Both the position numbers and the translations under genes were made by a program. Below, piece after piece: positions 8,521-17,607 of a stretch of DNA of 64,000 nucleotides. The stretch is from Candidatus Borrarchaeum weybense (GTDB lineage Archaea > Asgardarchaeota > Sifarchaeia > Borrarchaeales > Borrarchaeaceae). Each line of letters begins with the position of its first letter. Positions within the stretch are counted from its first letter, which is position 1. Location: the NCBI GenBank assembly GCA_019057385.1, contig JAHQJS010000004.1, forward strand, positions 248,001-312,000, given 5' to 3'. Under the pieces are notes generated by a model. The model ran no database searches. It was given only the letters and a program-made list of their open reading frames with translations, and was not told the origin of the DNA.

Positions 8521-9633
8521 ATGAAGTTATTGATGATTGGATTTGATGGACTGGAGCCTTCCATGATCACCAAATTTCCAACATTTAGAAAATTTCGAAA
8601 GAAAATCCACCTGTTACGTACTGTGCCAAGTACAATGACTGAGGAGGCGTGGGGCGCGATGTATACAGGCAGATCTCCTTCAGAGATCAACGTTATCGCC
8701 CTGTCTCGCGATCCAGATAGAGTTTCAACGTTAAAAGGGATCGGTGCACAGACAATATTTGAGGCTTTAGGAGAAGCAGGATTACAAATTGGATGTATTG
8801 GGATGCCAATGACGTTCCCTGTTAAAAATATCGATGCTTTCATGGTTGCCGGTTTTCCGATTACGGCTCCTCAATATCGGGATGATGATGAGTATTTCTA
8901 CCCGCCTTCTATCAAAGAAATCGTCTTATCAACCTATTGTGCGTACTTATGGGCTAATGAGAAAATACCTCCGCGTAAAGAAGCTGTAACATTTGAAGCG
9001 ATTGAGCATTCAATTGAAAGAGAATTGGAAAAAATAACTTGTATTCGCCAAATATTGAAGGAACTTGATTATTCCGATTTGGATTTCTTAGCAATTGGTT
9101 TTTCTTTTACCGATATTGCGGCTCATTGCCGCAGAATTTTTCCCATTGATCAAACTTATAAAGCAGCAGACAAGGCGCTAAAAGAGATTTTTAAGTTCTT
9201 TGAATTCGATAATTTGCTAATCGTCAGTGATCACGGATTAGCTATGGTGCCTTGGAGAGGAGAACCATTTAGAGAAAACCCTGAAACTACACATCGCCGG
9301 TATGGGACATTGATTTGTGTAGGAAAGGATATTGAACTCGCACTAAAACGAATCAAAAACAGAAGATATCTACAGTTTATCAGGAAAATGCGAAGCCGTC
9401 CAATTTCGTTCATATTAAAACTTATCCGAAAACTAAAGCGTGCATGGAAATTTAGAGAATATGGGATATTGTTTTATCTACTTAATTCTTTCGATATCAC
9501 TGATGTGTATAGTCTTATAACCCACGTCTACGGACTCCCACAGGAATCAAAACTTGTGAAGCAAGAAGGTGAATACACTGAGGATGAACTCCGGTCAATC
9601 AAGAATCAGCTGGAACTCTTGGGATATATGTGA
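8521..9633 (+). CDS. Alkaline-phosphatase-superfamily phosphodiesterase/phosphotransferase-like protein
   Basis: 370 aa, cytoplasmic-looking with no signal peptide. Metal and nucleophile motifs of type I phosphodiesterases are in order: MIGFDGLEP (first metal Asp, residue 9), PSTMTEEAWGAMYTG (Thr nucleophile candidate, around 38-41), SFTDIAAHCRR (Asp and His, around 200) and IVSDHGLAM (Asp-His, around 237). A later THRRYGTLI gives the final His. This superfamily hydrolyses or transfers phosphoesters. In archaeal surface-glycan clusters related proteins could trim lipid-linked intermediates or add phospho-groups. GGGAG at 8509-8513 supports the ATG. Confidence 0.8.
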   Translation: MKLLMIGFDGLEPSMITKFPTFRKFRKKIHLLRTVPSTMTEEAWGAMYTGRSPSEINVIALSRDPDRVSTLKGIGAQTIFEALGEAGLQIGCIGMPMTFPVKNIDAFMVAGFPITAPQYRDDDEYFYPPSIKEIVLSTYCAYLWANEKIPPRKEAVTFEAIEHSIERELEKITCIRQILKELDYSDLDFLAIGFSFTDIAAHCRRIFPIDQTYKAADKALKEIFKFFEFDNLLIVSDHGLAMVPWRGEPFRENPETTHRRYGTLICVGKDIELALKRIKNRRYLQFIRKMRSRPISFILKLIRKLKRAWKFREYGILFYLLNSFDITDVYSLITHVYGLPQESKLVKQEGEYTEDELRSIKNQLELLGYM

Positions 9634-9754
9634 ACTTTGAACAAGCGCACTAGTGATCAATTTTTATTAAAATATCCTCTAATTAAAAGAACGAGCAAAT
9701 TAAATTCTTGAAATGTTATTTAAGTGAGGCTAGATTGATCTGAGTGGTTTGATT

Positions 9755-10804
9755 ATGATCAATGAACCGATTATTAGTGTAGTAACGGCAGTTTATAACA
9801 GCGAAAAATATGTTCGTGAAGCTGTAGACAGCATTCTCAATCAGACTTTTAGAAATTTCGAGTTTATTATCATAAATGATGGATCTACCGATAAAACACA
9901 AGAAATTCTTGAGTCTTACAATGACCCACGCATTGTTCTGACTCATCAAAAACATATGGGGCTTACAAAATCATTAAACAAAGGAATCGCTCTAGCAAAG
10001 GGAAAATACATTGCACGACAAGATGCTGATGATATATCACTGCTGGATAGGCTCGAAAAGCAAATCGAATTTTTGGAACTTCACAAGGATATTGCACTCC
10101 TTGGTACTGCAGCTAAAATCATAGATATCAGAGGCTTTTATCTAAAAACAATCAAATACCCAATAGACCACTCTTCTCTAAGGATCGCTATTAAACATTC
10201 TAATCACTTTTGGCATGGTTCGGTGATGTTCAGAAGGCAAAGCTTTTTTGAATTAGGAGGATATCGAGAAATACTCTTTACAGCACAAGATTACGACCTA
10301 TGGTTGAGGTTTGTGGAGAAATTCAAGGTTGCAAATCTATCAGATCCTCTCTACAAATATCGTCTTAACTATCTTTCACTTTCCTTCAAAAAAATTGTTT
10401 ATCAAAGGAGAATGGCAATATTTGCAAGAGAATTGGCTCGTGCAAGAAAAGAAGGGATTGAAGAGAAGTTGATCATCAATGTATTGGAGAATTTCTTGAA
10501 ACTACCCTTGAGCGTAGCTGAAAAGAGAGAACTCATTCAAATTTACAACCCATGGGGTCGATTGTTATTGAGACATAAAAAGAAAAACCAAGCCTTTTTA
10601 TTGATGAATGAGATTTTTGAATATCATCCTTCTAGTCTATTTAAATTACTTTTTAAAATCACAAAAACGTTCAAGTCAGCATTCTTTCTTGAGGTGCTTA
10701 TAAGAATGTGGTTCTTCCTTGAGAAACTTAGAGGATTAAGAAAAACGTCACAATATTTTGAATACACTACTGTCCCTCTACTCCCGCTAGATTTTTCTTA
10801 TTAG
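9755..10804 (+). CDS. GT2 family glycosyltransferase
   Basis: About 349 aa. The N-terminal GT-A domain has SVVTAVYNSEKYVREAVDSIL, the nucleotide-binding FIIINDGSTDKTQE, the KHMGLTKSLNKGI segment and the metal site ARQDADDISL. FRRQSFFELGGYRE and the acceptor-side AQDYDLWLRF motif follow. The C-terminal ~100 residues are basic and helical without a clear membrane span. I prefer ATG at 9755 (MINEPIISV) over the in-frame TTG six bases earlier. The next gene faces it, only 29 bases downstream. It probably extends a cytoplasmic glycan chain; sugar unknown. Confidence 0.85.
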   Translation: MINEPIISVVTAVYNSEKYVREAVDSILNQTFRNFEFIIINDGSTDKTQEILESYNDPRIVLTHQKHMGLTKSLNKGIALAKGKYIARQDADDISLLDRLEKQIEFLELHKDIALLGTAAKIIDIRGFYLKTIKYPIDHSSLRIAIKHSNHFWHGSVMFRRQSFFELGGYREILFTAQDYDLWLRFVEKFKVANLSDPLYKYRLNYLSLSFKKIVYQRRMAIFARELARARKEGIEEKLIINVLENFLKLPLSVAEKRELIQIYNPWGRLLLRHKKKNQAFLLMNEIFEYHPSSLFKLLFKITKTFKSAFFLEVLIRMWFFLEKLRGLRKTSQYFEYTTVPLLPLDFSY

Positions 10805-10833
10805 CATCTGTCAGTTTTAATCTACTTTCCAAA

Positions 10834-13023
10834 TTATCTGAACCATTGCTTTAGTCTTACTATCGCTCTAAACGAGAGATATGCAGCAGCATTCAATAGA
10901 AGAAAGATCGCTGCAAGCGCTATTCCGAAAAAGAGACCTGGAATTGCACTATTTATAAGCGTATAGGGATTCATCTCACCAAGGCGCATTAATCCTCTTG
11001 CTAACACTGGAATCATAATTATATACACAGGCGTGCGTAACCTTCTTGAGAGTTTCCTGGTTATCGTTAATGGAACCACAGAAGCGAAGAAGAGCATTAT
11101 GCCACGTGAGTAATTCCCTAATTCTAAGAACTCAGAGAATGTAAGAAGAAACAGTGATATGTCTGCAGCCAATATTCGAGGGGCTCCGGTTACGGGGCCA
11201 ATGCCCGATGTAACAAAAACCACTGCCAATCCTATAATGAATGGACCAAAATAGGGGGATACCGTAAGTACACCTATCCCTCCTAATAGGCAAACAAAAA
11301 GTGTGAAATCGAGTTTTATGATATTGTTGTTGTGATTAATTAGGATTATTGTAACTATTCCTAAGGCGCTGAATGCAGCACGCAAAAGATTGCCTCCTCC
11401 AAAAGAAGGAAACGGTGGAGGAAGGCTTGGAAGGTATCCAACCAAAGTCATTGGATATCCGTCAACAACTCCTGATGCACCATGAACTGCAGGAAGGACT
11501 GTTAATAACTTGCCTACAGAAAAGAGAGAAATCATACTAAAAGAAAATACCGCGAAAGTTGATAAAATCGCTTGTAAAAACACTTCAGTCATTGATTTTG
11601 TAGATGGAGGTGTCGCGGCTGCAGTTACTACCATTCCAGCAGCATAGAAATGTAACAGGGATAGAAATGCAATAATGGAGCAGGTTTCTATAAATAGTTC
11701 AGAAGATGGTTCATATAACCGATGAAGTTTTTGTCTCTGTTTGTATATACTTCCAACATGTCCATTTACACTGTTCAATGGAATTATCCTTAAATTATCG
11801 CCCCTTCCAGCATTGAATTCTTTAAGTATCGCTGATGCAAGTGGAGTGCCTTGCTGTTCCTCTAATATTATTAATCTTACACCTGATTCAGAAGATACAA
11901 TGATATCATCTACGATATATTGCGCTGGATTTGGATGATATCCTACGATGAAGATATCAATTTGTTTCACATCTCGTAATTGATTTAATCGTTTTTGAAC
12001 TGACCAATAGTGAAATATCTTCGCATGTGGATATTTAACGTGAATATTATCGGATATTTCGTTAAAATTGTCTGCGATGACAACAATTGTTGCATCTGGA
12101 TTGGGTCCTACTGATATTGATAATGAAACCATTAGCATAGTTGTAAATATATAGAACGCAATAGCAAAGCGCATAGGCTGAATCTGACGAATCATGTAAT
12201 TGCATTTTTTATAAATGCCTGATCGGGTGATTTTCCTTATACTTCGTTGGAAATATCTTTGTGTAGTTGATATATACATAAATGGGATGATCAGGAAGGC
12301 TGGAATTGAGAGAAGCGTCGAATAAATCTTCAATCTCTTGGGTTGATAGGCAATATGTAGATAAAGCCCACTGTTCACTCTCACGGTAAGTTCGCGTTCA
12401 GTATATCTGATAGTAGAATCTTCCCTTACTCCCCAGGGAAATCCATACAAAAATTCGGCATCAATTGGCAGTATAAACGACATGTAGTATTGGACATCAT
12501 AGGAAAGATTGTTAATTCTAATAAATCCAATCGTTGATTCCGCATAGTAGATTTTCATATAATTCCGATACATTATCGAAAGTAAGTTTTGTTCTTCGTA
12601 TTCTACAGAGATTTTGGCATAGCCTGTCGTTCTCGGGATATTAAATTCTATCACGTTATGACCCCAAACGTCTTGGCCATACTTATACGAAATGAATGAT
12701 GGATTTCGAATTGCTTTTACTTCTCCAAAGTAGGGAACTGAGAGAACAGGGTTTGTTTCAGGATGTTTTATGATGAATATTTCTGCATCAATGACGGTAG
12801 AGGACGTTGGTTCGCCATATACTGCAAACTGATCGCTTAGATAAAACGTCTGAGTTATAAATGCAGTATTTTTCGTAATATCTGGCACTTGGTTTTTTGA
12901 ATCTGCGGGGACAAGTGTTGTATTATTAACGTGAGAAATAGAAGTCGCGCTGCTATATGACGATAAAACGAATAATGTAGAAATTATAATGACCAATAAT
13001 ATGAAAATTCGCCGTTGTTTCAT
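10834..13023 (-). CDS. Large polytopic membrane protein with exported beta domain, function unknown
   Basis: 729 aa. Residues 1-28 look like a signal sequence or anchor (RRIFILLVIIISTLFVL then SSATS). Residues about 50-240 are polar and strand-rich, probably extracytoplasmic. Membrane helices follow near 245 and 295. Residues about 315-430 form a Rossmann-like soluble block (ATIVVIADNF, DIFIVGYHPNPA, GVRLIILEEQQG) resembling class I glutamine-amidotransferase/DUF4350-type folds without an evident catalytic Cys. At least seven further helices fill 445-729. It is oriented against its plus-strand neighbours, and no family could be named. Its position inside the glycan island suggests a cell-envelope role. 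Confidence 0.7.
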   Translation of the reverse strand: MKQRRIFILLVIIISTLFVLSSYSSATSISHVNNTTLVPADSKNQVPDITKNTAFITQTFYLSDQFAVYGEPTSSTVIDAEIFIIKHPETNPVLSVPYFGEVKAIRNPSFISYKYGQDVWGHNVIEFNIPRTTGYAKISVEYEEQNLLSIMYRNYMKIYYAESTIGFIRINNLSYDVQYYMSFILPIDAEFLYGFPWGVREDSTIRYTERELTVRVNSGLYLHIAYQPKRLKIYSTLLSIPAFLIIPFMYISTTQRYFQRSIRKITRSGIYKKCNYMIRQIQPMRFAIAFYIFTTMLMVSLSISVGPNPDATIVVIADNFNEISDNIHVKYPHAKIFHYWSVQKRLNQLRDVKQIDIFIVGYHPNPAQYIVDDIIVSSESGVRLIILEEQQGTPLASAILKEFNAGRGDNLRIIPLNSVNGHVGSIYKQRQKLHRLYEPSSELFIETCSIIAFLSLLHFYAAGMVVTAAATPPSTKSMTEVFLQAILSTFAVFSFSMISLFSVGKLLTVLPAVHGASGVVDGYPMTLVGYLPSLPPPFPSFGGGNLLRAAFSALGIVTIILINHNNNIIKLDFTLFVCLLGGIGVLTVSPYFGPFIIGLAVVFVTSGIGPVTGAPRILAADISLFLLTFSEFLELGNYSRGIMLFFASVVPLTITRKLSRRLRTPVYIIMIPVLARGLMRLGEMNPYTLINSAIPGLFFGIALAAIFLLLNAAAYLSFRAIVRLKQWFR

Positions 13024-13071
13024 TCTAACGCCTATTAACTTACTTTCATTTTTTTTTAAGTCTTCTGATTA

Positions 13072-14226
13072 TTACTTTAATTCCAAATAAATCTTTTCAA
13101 GTTGTGCTGCTAATTCTTCGTATGTATATTGTCTTGCTTTTTTTCTTCCTGCGTTTCCAAGTGCTTTACTTAATTCTGGGGTAAGAAGAATTTGTTTTAT
13201 TTTAGAGGCTAATTCCCCATAATCTCCATATTTTACTAAAAATCCTTCTTTTTTGTCAGTCACTACATTTGGAATGCTTCCAGCATTTGTAGCAACAATA
13301 GGCTTTCCTTGAGCCATCGCTTCAACTAAAACTTGACCAAATCCTTCGTATCCACTAGGTAAAACAAAAACATCACACGAAGCATAAGCCTGCATTTTTT
13401 CTTTAATATTGTAGATCGGATCAAAGATATGTACATAATCTTCTACATGAAGTTTTTTACTTAGATTTTCAAGAATTTTTTTGTAGTTAACTTGGTCTGG
13501 TCCTATAATAACAAATTTTGCATCTGGTATATCCTTAATAATATTTGGAACTGCTTTTATTAGGACTTGTGGACCTTTCATCGGATGAAGCCTGCCTAAG
13601 TATAATATAATAGGTCCATCAATTCCATATCTCTTCTTGAAAATATCGCCATTATATTCTTCAAGACTTTCTGATCGTATCCCTGAGGGTGTAATCCTTA
13701 TTTGGTCCTTTTTGGCACCCATTTTTAGAATCGGATCTATTAAAAGACTGGTTCGAATTAAAAGCCTGTCATAACGCCTTAAAACCATTCGCGAAAAATA
13801 CTTATCAAAAAGCGCTAATGGAATATACTTAACTGGGCGTCGTGGTACAAGATGATGAATATCATAAATCATTAGGACTGTTCTTATATCTTTTAATAGG
13901 TTTAATAAGGGTACAAGCATCGCATGCGTCGTTATATAGTCGTATACATGGATTACATCGAATTTCTCTCTCAAAATTCGAAATAGAAGTGTTGGCCAAA
14001 ACTTTAGCCGATAACTAATATCAAGTAGGATTGGCAGCCGATGAATGTGTATTCCTTCGAAGATTTCTTCCGAAGGCCCTAATGATTTCCCATCTTTAGC
14101 ATTTACTGTAAAAATGTGAACCTCATGACCTCTTTTGACTAACTCTTTCGAAATATTACGTATATACCACTCTATGCCGCCTATCATTGCAGGATAAAAA
14201 TATACGCTCACTTGCGCGATTTTCAT
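13072..14226 (-). CDS. GT4 glycosyltransferase
   Basis: 384 aa, the standard GT4 length. N-terminal acceptor domain: MKIAQVSVYFYPAMIGGIEW, with the Gly-Gly loop, then RGHEVHIFTV. C-terminal donor domain: ILYLGRLHPMKGP (around 209), FVIIGPD, and the E-x7-E signature SGYEGFGQVLVEAMAQGKP (around 290) followed by ATNAGSIPNVV. This is the PimB/WbaZ-type retaining GT architecture acting at the cytoplasmic face. It lies 48 bases upstream of the 729-aa membrane protein on the same strand, so the two may be one transcript. The acceptor and sugar are unknown. Confidence 0.9.
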   Translation of the reverse strand: MKIAQVSVYFYPAMIGGIEWYIRNISKELVKRGHEVHIFTVNAKDGKSLGPSEEIFEGIHIHRLPILLDISYRLKFWPTLLFRILREKFDVIHVYDYITTHAMLVPLLNLLKDIRTVLMIYDIHHLVPRRPVKYIPLALFDKYFSRMVLRRYDRLLIRTSLLIDPILKMGAKKDQIRITPSGIRSESLEEYNGDIFKKRYGIDGPIILYLGRLHPMKGPQVLIKAVPNIIKDIPDAKFVIIGPDQVNYKKILENLSKKLHVEDYVHIFDPIYNIKEKMQAYASCDVFVLPSGYEGFGQVLVEAMAQGKPIVATNAGSIPNVVTDKKEGFLVKYGDYGELASKIKQILLTPELSKALGNAGRKKARQYTYEELAAQLEKIYLELK

Positions 14227-14354
14227 TTTCTATGAGATCCCTCATTAAATAAATTATATAGATTTAGTGGTATTGATGATGAACTATTTATCTTCTTAAG
14301 TGAAATTGATTACTCAATATTGATTATAATTATGTCTCGTAGTGGGATGATCCA

Positions 14355-15377
14355 TTGAATATCACGACATCTGATTCTAGTAATTCGCCTGTAAATGTTT
14401 CTGTGATATTATCATTCTATAATGATGAAAATTATGTTAAGGATTGTCTACAATCTCTAGTGATGCAAGACCTGAGTTCATTTGAAATCATTTGTTTATT
14501 TGACAAGGGAAGCACTGATCGAACTTATAAAGAGTTAAAGAAATTTGAATATGAACCTAGAATAATCATCTGTGAAATTGATCATGTTGATAGATCCACA
14601 GCAAGAAACATTGGGCTTTCGAGATCCAATGGCAGTATAGTAGTATTTTGTGAAACAGACGCGTTATATCGACCTGATTTTCTTTCAACGATATACAAAA
14701 CAATTAGCAAAGGTTATGATATGGTTCATCCGATTGGAGATGGTCTCAATGTAGCTAATAACCTTACTAGTTTGCTAGAGGCAGAGATATGGGCAAGAAA
14801 TAGAAAAATGAAAGAAGGCACAAATACGCCTCAATCTGCGTGGGTCTTTAAAAGGCATATACTTGAGGAAACTGGTGGGTTCAAACAAAGTGTAGAAATA
14901 GCTGAAGATAGAGAATTATGGGCTCGTGCATCTAAACTTGGTTATACAACTGCTATAACACCTCACGAAGTATGGAGTCATCGTCTTACAGATTCTTGGA
15001 TACAGTTTTTAAAACGCTCATTCAGACATGGCAGAGGGCGACAGGCATTCATAGACACTTACGGTTTATCAAAAAGAGACAAGATTCGGTTCTTTTTTAC
15101 ACTTTTTGGCACACTTTTTATTCCCTGCTTGATCTGGCTGCTTCAACGCTTTTTTGTATCATTAATCATTGGATTTACGTTAGCATTTGTACTATTCTAT
15201 TTTCTAATGACAATAAGAGCAAGATATCTTTTCAAAAACAAATTAGACTTGAGAGTTCTTGTTTTGTATCCCCTTTTAATGTTAATTCGCAACCTTTTTT
15301 TTAGTTATGGCTTATTAATTTCCGTTGTATCATTATACTTAACTCGTTTTTGGAGAACTATCAGAAAGATTAATTAG
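14355..15377 (+). CDS. GT2 glycosyltransferase with C-terminal membrane helices
   Basis: 340 aa starting at TTG. The GT-A domain has VILSFYNDENYVKDCL, LFDKGSTDRTYKEL (a KGS replaces the usual DGS), STARNIGLSRSNG, and VFCETDALYRPDF, where the DxD-like position reads ETDA. IAEDRELWARASKLGY is the acceptor-side motif. Two to three hydrophobic helices (about 240-330) anchor the protein in the membrane. It opens a compact plus-strand run of four glycosyltransferases (GT2, GT4, GT2, GT2) ending at 18639. The altered nucleotide motif may affect donor choice; the fold assignment is secure. Confidence 0.82.
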   Translation: MNITTSDSSNSPVNVSVILSFYNDENYVKDCLQSLVMQDLSSFEIICLFDKGSTDRTYKELKKFEYEPRIIICEIDHVDRSTARNIGLSRSNGSIVVFCETDALYRPDFLSTIYKTISKGYDMVHPIGDGLNVANNLTSLLEAEIWARNRKMKEGTNTPQSAWVFKRHILEETGGFKQSVEIAEDRELWARASKLGYTTAITPHEVWSHRLTDSWIQFLKRSFRHGRGRQAFIDTYGLSKRDKIRFFFTLFGTLFIPCLIWLLQRFFVSLIIGFTLAFVLFYFLMTIRARYLFKNKLDLRVLVLYPLLMLIRNLFFSYGLLISVVSLYLTRFWRTIRKIN

Positions 15378-15414
15378 TAAATTTACTATCCTCCAACAAT
15401 TTGAGGGATCTTTC

Positions 15415-16632
15415 TTGCGAGGTAATGATAAAATAGTTTGTCGACTGGTCAGATCCTTTCCACAAAAAGGTCGAATGACTTTTGGGTTAGAACCGGTATT
15501 CTATTTTATTTCCAAAGAGCAGGTCAAACTAGGGGCTGAAGTTCACGTAATTGCTGCAATAGATAAACACACTCCTCAATTAGAATCTCCTGATGGCATT
15601 ATTGTACATAGAGTAAGAAATCCGTATAATTTCTATGCAATTAAAAAACTAAAGGAATTAGATAAATCAAGAGGCATTGATATAGTTCACACACATGCCA
15701 CAGCGAGTCTTCTATACAGCCTAACAAGACGTTTTACTACTGTAAAGAAACCATTATTTAATCATATTCACACTACCACACTTGGGGGTATGGCACAGGA
15801 TATTGCCTCACCTGTACAATATTCATTTTCTGCTGCAATAAGGACAAATTTTTGGAATAAGTTTTCTCTTTTAAGACAAAACGCTATGTGGAAGAGAGCT
15901 GATATTTTAATTGCAGTTAGTAATGCAATAAAAGAGGAATTAGTGCAATATTATGGAATTCCAAGCCAAAAAATCCGTGTTATACATAATGGAGTAGATA
16001 TTGATTTATTTCATAAAGTAAAAGAAGGTTTAAAACTAAAGGAACAACTTGGTTTAAGTGAAAAAAGAGTAGTGCTTTTTGTTGGACATTTTGGTCTAAG
16101 AAAAGGTCTTCCTTACTTATTAAAAGCGATACCAAAGGTTTCCAAACGTATTCCGAATGTATTTTTTCTGGCAGTTGGAGGGACACCGAAATGGCTACGA
16201 ACAGATGTATACTGGAATATACTCAGAGAAAATATCAAAAATCTTAAGATTACTCCTTTTGTAGGATTGATGGATAAGATCCCAAATCAAGAATTACCGA
16301 AATATTATTCGATGGCAGATGTTTTTGTACTTCCAACTCTCTATGATCCATGTCCAAAAGTCATTCTTGAGGCAATGGCATGTGAAACTCCTATAATTGC
16401 ATCGAAGGTTTCAGGAATTCCTGAATTAATCAACGATGAACATGAGGGAATTCTTATTCCCTCAAAAAGCTCAAATCTACTTGCAGATAAGATAATAGAT
16501 CTCTTAGAGCATCAAGATGATGCCAAACTGATGGGAGAAAATGCAAGGTCACGAGTTGAAAACGATTTCACATGGAATTTATGTGCAAAAAAAATATTAC
16601 AACTATACAATGATGAATTAGAAGGTGCTTAA
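15415..16632 (+). CDS. GT4 glycosyltransferase
   Basis: 405 aa, TTG start with a weak purine-rich stretch (gaggga) upstream. Acceptor half: KGRMTFGLEPVFYF, then GAEVHVIAA and DIVHTHATASL. Donor half: VIHNGVDIDLFHKV (around 192), VLFVGHFGLRKGL, and the signature region LYDPCPKVILEAMACETP, in which Asp replaces the first Glu of E-x7-E. It lies 37 bases after the preceding GT2 and abuts the following GT2 directly, which indicates an operon. It probably acts as a cytoplasmic retaining transferase in stepwise glycan assembly; donor unknown. Confidence 0.88.
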   Translation: MRGNDKIVCRLVRSFPQKGRMTFGLEPVFYFISKEQVKLGAEVHVIAAIDKHTPQLESPDGIIVHRVRNPYNFYAIKKLKELDKSRGIDIVHTHATASLLYSLTRRFTTVKKPLFNHIHTTTLGGMAQDIASPVQYSFSAAIRTNFWNKFSLLRQNAMWKRADILIAVSNAIKEELVQYYGIPSQKIRVIHNGVDIDLFHKVKEGLKLKEQLGLSEKRVVLFVGHFGLRKGLPYLLKAIPKVSKRIPNVFFLAVGGTPKWLRTDVYWNILRENIKNLKITPFVGLMDKIPNQELPKYYSMADVFVLPTLYDPCPKVILEAMACETPIIASKVSGIPELINDEHEGILIPSKSSNLLADKIIDLLEHQDDAKLMGENARSRVENDFTWNLCAKKILQLYNDELEGA

Positions 16633-17589
16633 TTGAGCAGAAACGTATCATCATTGATTTCTGTCATCATTATCACATATAACCGTTGTAGAGAATTAGA
16701 GCGTTGTTTGGATTCGTTAATGGCTCAAAAAAATACAAATTTCGAAATTGTTGTAGTTGATGGTGGTTCAACAGATTGTACTATCGATCTAATTAAGCAG
16801 TATCCTATTAAGTTCGTTAGGGAATCAAAGAGATCTGGAATTTCAGCAGCACGTAATCTAGGTATTTCTAACAGTAAGGGTGGTATAGTTGTTTTTCTTG
16901 ATGATGATGCAATAGCTGAAAAGGACTGGTTAAAAAGCCTTGTTAAACCCTTTGAAGACGAAAGAATTGCTGGAGTAAGCGGAAAGGTAATTCCTATTAC
17001 AAATACTTTGTTCAATCGCGAATTTGCTCCTGATTATGATCAAGGTCCAGATATTAAAGAAACAAAATATTTTGTTGGATGTAACATGGCTTTCAGAAAA
17101 TCTGCTTTAATTGAGGCTGGTTATTTCGATACGAAAATAAAATATGGTCACGATGAAAATGAACTTTGTTCGAGACTTTTGAGTGCAGGTTATCTTTTAG
17201 TCTATACGCCTTATGCAGTAGCGCATCACGACTACGTTCCATCGTTTTCTGCGCTTCTTAGAAAGAAATTTAAGTTGGGAAAAAGTCGGGCATATTTGGA
17301 AAAAAAGTTGGGACATCATTCAGACAGTAAAAAAAGAATAATCTATATCATTCTAATTCCTGTTGCAATAGTTGTTCTCTCGCTGGGTGCTGTTTCGTTT
17401 TATTTAAGTATGTTTAAGCCATATTTTTGGTGTTCAGTATTTTTAACAATCTGTTACGTTGTCTTACTTACAGCCGTGATTAAATATAGATCAAAAAAAT
17501 CAATAATAGGCGCTTTTTTAACAATATTTACAGAATTTGTGAGAGAACTCGGGAAGATTTATGGCAGGTTATTCCCTCTAACAGATTAA
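16633..17589 (+). CDS. GT2 glycosyltransferase with C-terminal membrane helices
   Basis: 318 aa. It begins at a TTG immediately after the stop of the preceding GT4 gene, so translation is probably coupled. GT-A motifs: SVIIITYNRCRELERCL, VVDGGSTDCTI, SGISAARNLGISN, and VFLDDDAIAEKDW (acidic metal site around 95). FVGCNMAFRKSALIEAGYF and the GHDENELCSRL acceptor motif follow. Two hydrophobic helices (about 235-275) suggest membrane anchoring near the lipid-linked acceptor. It is close in layout to the neighbouring GT2 at 17608 and the GT2 at 37370. Confidence 0.88.
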   Translation: MSRNVSSLISVIIITYNRCRELERCLDSLMAQKNTNFEIVVVDGGSTDCTIDLIKQYPIKFVRESKRSGISAARNLGISNSKGGIVVFLDDDAIAEKDWLKSLVKPFEDERIAGVSGKVIPITNTLFNREFAPDYDQGPDIKETKYFVGCNMAFRKSALIEAGYFDTKIKYGHDENELCSRLLSAGYLLVYTPYAVAHHDYVPSFSALLRKKFKLGKSRAYLEKKLGHHSDSKKRIIYIILIPVAIVVLSLGAVSFYLSMFKPYFWCSVFLTICYVVLLTAVIKYRSKKSIIGAFLTIFTEFVRELGKIYGRLFPLTD

Positions 17590-17607
17590 ATTAAAGAAGG
17601 CACTATT

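Noticed and set aside
14972..15304. 110-codon frame inside the GT2 gene at 14355
   Set aside because: Lies in another frame of the C-terminal membrane part, with no motif and no ribosome site.
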